A program made the translations under genes and the position numbers. Below the pieces are notes generated by a model. The model did no database searches, was not told the origin of the DNA, and worked only from the letters and a program-made list of their open reading frames with translations. 6,349 bases of DNA from Spirochaetaceae bacterium (GTDB taxonomy: Bacteria; Spirochaetota; Spirochaetia; SZUA-6; Fen-1364): the NCBI GenBank assembly GCA_003170115.1, contig PMZS01000154.1, positions 1 to 6,349 of the forward strand, in the 5' to 3' direction. This document shows positions 4,723 through 6,349 of the stretch, piece by piece. Position 1 is the stretch's first letter, and each line of letters starts with the position of its first letter.

Positions 4723-5899
4723 GAGAAGGAGCCGGAGGACCGACAGGAGCATCATTCTGTTGATCCTCATCCTGGTCATCATCGCGGGCACCGGTGTCTA
4801 CGCCGTGCTCCAACTTCGGATAGACCAGATCACGGACTCGTTGAAGAAGAAGCAGCCCTTGAACATGCTCTTCATTTTCTCCGACGGTGAGAAGGCGCTG
4901 TTCCTGGAGGTTTTCTTCTACAATCCGGACACTCGCAAGGGCTCGCTTTTCTTTGTCCCACCGAACCTCGGCAGCGTCATTGCGACGATCAATCGCGTGG
5001 AAGGCATCGATGCCCTCTACCGCCGCGCGAACGTGCTCCCGCTGAAACGCAAAGTGGAAGATCTGCTTGGCGCACCCCTGCACGGGGTTATCGACATCGG
5101 CCTCGACGAGGCAGGACGCCTGGTCGACCTGATGGGAGGTGTCGAAGTGTTCATCCCCAATCCCGTCGATCTCACCCTCCAGGGACGCCGTGTCCTGCTT
5201 CCCTCCGGAAGTGTCACGCTGGACGGGGACAAGGCGCGGGAGTTCATAAGCTACCAGGACCCGCTGGAGACCGATGCGGATGCGATCGGCCGGCGGCAGA
5301 AATTCCTCCAGGCCTTCCTCAAGGGACTGGGGGAAAACGAGGCCTTTCTCCTCCAGCGCGGACCCTTCCGCATGCTGCGTTCCCTTCTGCGCACCGATCT
5401 GCCCGGAAGGGCGCTGTCCTCCTTCGTCGCGGAGATGGGACGCTTCGATTCCGAGCGCATGGTGCTCCAGCGCGTGCTGGGAACGACCCGTTCCGTGGAC
5501 GGACGAGATCTTCTCTTCCCCCACCAGGACGGTGAGCTGCTCAAGCAGTCGGTGAAACAGGCGATGGCCGCCAACGCATCCAGCGAGTTTGTTTCTCCGG
5601 ACGCTCTGACCATTACCGTGGAGGTGCTCAACGGAACCAGGACGGCGGGTCTTGCAAACAGGGCCCGGGACCTGTTTCAGAGCTACGACCTGGAAGTCAT
5701 GGCACCGAACAACGCGGACAACGACCAGTACACCAATACCGTCGTGCTGGACCGCAAGGGGAATCTGGACAACGCGAAGAAGGTTGCGGACATCATCCAC
5801 GCCACACGCATTTTCTCCAAGCCCGATCCACAGGTGGACCAGGCCGTGGATGTGACGGTGATCCTCGGCAAGGACTTCGATGGCCGATACGTCAAGTAA
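4715..5899 (+). CDS. Divergent LytR-CpsA-Psr (LCP) family envelope protein with LytR_C domain
   Basis: This 394-residue protein has a basic N-terminus, one membrane helix at about residues 12–32 and an extracytoplasmic remainder. Residues 50–210 resemble an LCP domain: NMLFIFSD at 50–57, a Gly-Val-rich central part and the late GRRQKFL motif at 192–198. Residues 300–390 match the LytR_C domain, beginning VEVLNGTRTAGLANRAR. LCP enzymes in Gram-positive bacteria ligate glycopolymers to peptidoglycan from polyprenyl carriers. Here the usual RxDT and SIPRD signatures read YNPDTRKG and FVPPNLG, and the later YvRxR position reads ISYQDP, so conserved Arg/Asp residues are missing. It may have lost or changed activity. 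The ATG overlaps the yqeK stop by 8 bp, with GAGGAG 11 bases upstream. The name 'LytR transcriptional regulator' sometimes given would be misleading. Confidence 0.82.
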   Translation: MLERRSRRTDRSIILLILILVIIAGTGVYAVLQLRIDQITDSLKKKQPLNMLFIFSDGEKALFLEVFFYNPDTRKGSLFFVPPNLGSVIATINRVEGIDALYRRANVLPLKRKVEDLLGAPLHGVIDIGLDEAGRLVDLMGGVEVFIPNPVDLTLQGRRVLLPSGSVTLDGDKAREFISYQDPLETDADAIGRRQKFLQAFLKGLGENEAFLLQRGPFRMLRSLLRTDLPGRALSSFVAEMGRFDSERMVLQRVLGTTRSVDGRDLLFPHQDGELLKQSVKQAMAANASSEFVSPDALTITVEVLNGTRTAGLANRARDLFQSYDLEVMAPNNADNDQYTNTVVLDRKGNLDNAKKVADIIHATRIFSKPDPQVDQAVDVTVILGKDFDGRYVK

Positions 5900-6251
5900 C
5901 AGCGACGCGGCGCTGCAGGCCGCGCGGCTGATCGCCGATCACAAGGGGGAGGACACGGTAGTGCTGGACCTCCGTGGGGTTTCTCCCATTGCCGATTTCT
6001 TCATTATCACGACGGCGCGGAGCAGCGCCCACCTGGCGGGACTGCACAGGGAACTGGCCGTGTTCCTGAGGGAGCAGGGAATTCGCCCCCTCAACGGCGG
6101 GCACAAGGGGAGAGCGGAAACCGGATGGCTGCTTCTGGATTGCGGTGATTTCGTGATTCACTTGATGGAAAAAGAACAGCGCGATTTCTACGACCTCGAA
6201 CGGCTGTGGTTCAAGGCCGTGCAGGTCACTTACTGGTCGAAATCCTCGTAG
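5880..6251 (+). CDS. rsfS: Ribosomal silencing factor RsfS
   Basis: This 123-residue protein binds L14 on the 50S subunit, blocks subunit joining and lowers translation when nutrients are short. Family features are clear: DTVVLDLRGVSPIADFFIITTARS at about residues 25–48, then GWLLLDCGDFVIHLMEKEQRDFYDLERLW near 82–111. The length is normal. The ATG at 5880 follows an AAGGA ribosome site by 5 bases and overlaps the end of the LCP gene by 20 bp. It closes the operon. Its TAG stop at 6249–6251 lies inside a convergent gene on the other strand, so there is no room for a separate terminator between them. Confidence 0.97.
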   Translation: MADTSSNSDAALQAARLIADHKGEDTVVLDLRGVSPIADFFIITTARSSAHLAGLHRELAVFLREQGIRPLNGGHKGRAETGWLLLDCGDFVIHLMEKEQRDFYDLERLWFKAVQVTYWSKSS

Positions 6252-6349
6252 TCGAGATCCTCGTCGACGTTGAAGTCATCTTCATCGAGGTAGTCTTCCT
6301 CCTCGTACTCCTCTTCCTCCTCTTCCTCTTCCTCTTCCTCCTCTTCCTC
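6230..6349 (-). CDS. C-terminus of a protein with a poly-glutamate tail (partial)
   Basis: A minus-strand frame enters from the right edge and stops at TAA (6232–6230), giving 39 visible residues. The first 14 are all Glu, followed by YEEEDYLDEDDFNVDEDLDY and EDFDQ. There is no Lys or Arg in the visible part. Tyr and Phe are spaced among Asp and Glu, as in acidic tails that mimic nucleic acid or contact basic partners. Opposite-strand frames would give serine runs without a start, so I prefer this strand. The start and main domain lie outside the window, so no product can be named. It converges on rsfS and overlaps its last 22 bp. Confidence 0.6.
   Translation of the reverse strand, partial: EEEEEEEEEEEEEEYEEEDYLDEDDFNVDEDLDYEDFDQ

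Noticed and set aside
4490..5800. Long minus-strand open frame (436 codons)
   Set aside because: It is antisense to yqeK and the LCP gene, with composition typical of a shadow frame and no recognisable domain.
6290..6349. CRISPR-like or simple microsatellite repeat of CTCTTCC
   Set aside because: There are no spacers, and the period follows Glu codons of an open frame that continues into non-repetitive acidic sequence with a proper stop.

Overview
The window is ordinary core chromosome from a GC-rich bacterium. It holds parts of two conserved ribosomal/housekeeping gene clusters and shows no sign of mobile DNA. I infer a high-GC member of the Spirochaetota. The reasons are the order rplU–prp–rpmA–obgE–nadD–yqeK–LCP–rsfS, an Obg without the OCT domain, and an L27 that resembles spirochaete L27 and lacks the Firmicutes N-terminal extension. 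This placement comes from remembered family features, not a search, and I hold it with moderate confidence.

Left part (1–960, minus strand): rpsF (S6), ssb and the first 35 codons of a gene that synteny says is rpsR (S18). They form one operon read leftwards. A near-consensus sigma-70 promoter (TTGACA, 17 bp, TATGTT) lies at 932–960. The short leader between it and rpsF can fold into a hairpin plus an outer stem that covers part of the Shine-Dalgarno sequence, as expected of an S6:S18 autoregulated leader. A small helical protein of unknown function (999–1451, plus strand) is divergently transcribed from this operon.

Middle (1452–1642): an intergenic region with a tandem 17-bp repeat, a probable promoter and a GC-rich leader for the next operon.

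Right part (1643–6251, plus strand): rplU (L21), prp (ribosomal-processing cysteine protease), rpmA (L27), obgE, nadD, yqeK, a divergent LytR-CpsA-Psr (LCP) protein and rsfS. All are tightly spaced or overlapping, so they look like a single translationally coupled operon. It joins 50S ribosome assembly (L21, L27, Prp, ObgE, RsfS) to NAD synthesis (NadD), Ap4A turnover (YqeK) and an envelope protein.

Right edge (6230–6349, minus strand): the C-terminus of a convergent gene ending in a very acidic poly-glutamate tail, overlapping the 3' end of rsfS.

I found no undescribed system. The points most worth a second look are prp, which has no ATG, GTG or TTG start before its catalytic core; the presence of Prp beside an L27 with no cleavable extension; the LCP protein with its usual catalytic signature lost; and the structured rpsF leader.
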